Part shown: positions 63,899 to 64,000 of the stretch, one piece after another
Numbering within the stretch: the stretch's first letter is position 1
Layout of the letters: every line of letters starts with the position of its first letter
Assembly: GCA_963573385.1 (NCBI GenBank)
Contig: CAUYLG010021656.1
Coordinates: 1-64,000 of the forward strand
DNA length: 64,000 nucleotides
Direction of reading: 5' to 3'
Source of the DNA: Cacajao melanocephalus
Lineage: Eukaryota; Chordata; Mammalia; Primates; Pitheciidae
The notes under the pieces: generated by a model
Seen by the model: only the letters and a program-made list of their open reading frames with translations
Databases searched by the model: none
Told to the model about the DNA's origin: nothing
Translations under genes and position numbers: made by a program

Positions 63899-64000
63899 AA
63901 ATGGAGGCCCTGACAAATAAATTTTCAAAGAACAATCTGGAAAAGAACTATGAGCTTCTTGAGAAAATCCCAAAAATGATAACCGCCTTAGAAATAGTGA
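63899..64000 (+). CDS. Candidate protein-coding exon, cut by the window end
   Basis: After a possible splice acceptor (AG at 63897-63898) one frame stays open to the window edge. If the exon starts at 63899, two bases finish a split codon and ATG at 63901-63903 follows in frame. From there 33 codons encode a Lys/Glu/Leu-rich, helix-prone stretch with NLEKNYELLEKIPK near its middle. It is more GC-balanced than its surroundings and not part of a repeat I recognise. GTGA at the very end could be a splice donor. The frame is open from 63868 (about 44 codons), which can occur by chance in some per cent of such stretches. I do not recognise the protein. It could be an internal exon, an alternative first coding exon, or chance. 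Confidence 0.3.

Overview
The window looks like AT-rich primate (most likely human or ape) intergenic or deep intronic DNA. The evidence is its repeats: 13 Alu elements on both strands including at least one AluY-like copy, primate L1 copies, older L1M, MIR and L2 fragments, THE1/MST/MLT1 (MaLR) LTRs, solo ERV LTRs and a MER2/Tigger-type DNA transposon. I see no complete cellular gene, no tRNA or rRNA, no CRISPR array and no bacterial-style operon. Open frames in the window are short and either lie inside transposons or look like chance.

Layout. 0-5.9 kb: mostly unassigned AT-rich DNA after a rearranged L1 tail. 5.9-11.3 kb: a dense repeat block with a solo LTR, an L1M with an internal inversion and an Alu inside it, two more Alus, a solo LTR with matching 4-bp flanks, and another L1M. 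12.9-16.6 kb: five Alus with inverted neighbours, an LTR, and a perfect 17-bp-stem hairpin. 16.6-31 kb: mostly unassigned AT-rich DNA with scattered MaLR LTRs, one L1, one AluY-like, one other Alu, one L2 and three MIRs. 31.1-31.7 kb: a well-bounded solo ERVL-like LTR. 35.5-42 kb: two L1 copies in the same direction, the second carrying a decayed ORF2 reverse transcriptase, then a short opposite L1 piece, the 3' part of a THE1 element, and an Alu. 43.9-46.5 kb: an L1M split by an MLT1 LTR. 48-50 kb: L1M 3' region, an LTR-like block and a half Alu. 52.1-58.4 kb: two LTR-internal-LTR MaLR elements in the same orientation, with further MaLR LTRs between them, one split by a younger LTR. 59.3-63.5 kb: MER2, an old Alu, a solo ERV1-type LTR and an MLT1.

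The one place that might touch a cellular gene is the extreme right edge. There an acceptor-like site at 63897-63898 is followed by a Lys/Glu-rich frame that stays open to the window end. This is only a candidate. Nothing here forms a cooperating gene set or a recognisable new system; the interest lies in repeat architecture, nested insertions, hairpins and this possible exon. Repeat family names come from recall of consensus sequences, without a database search, so subfamily names are tentative.
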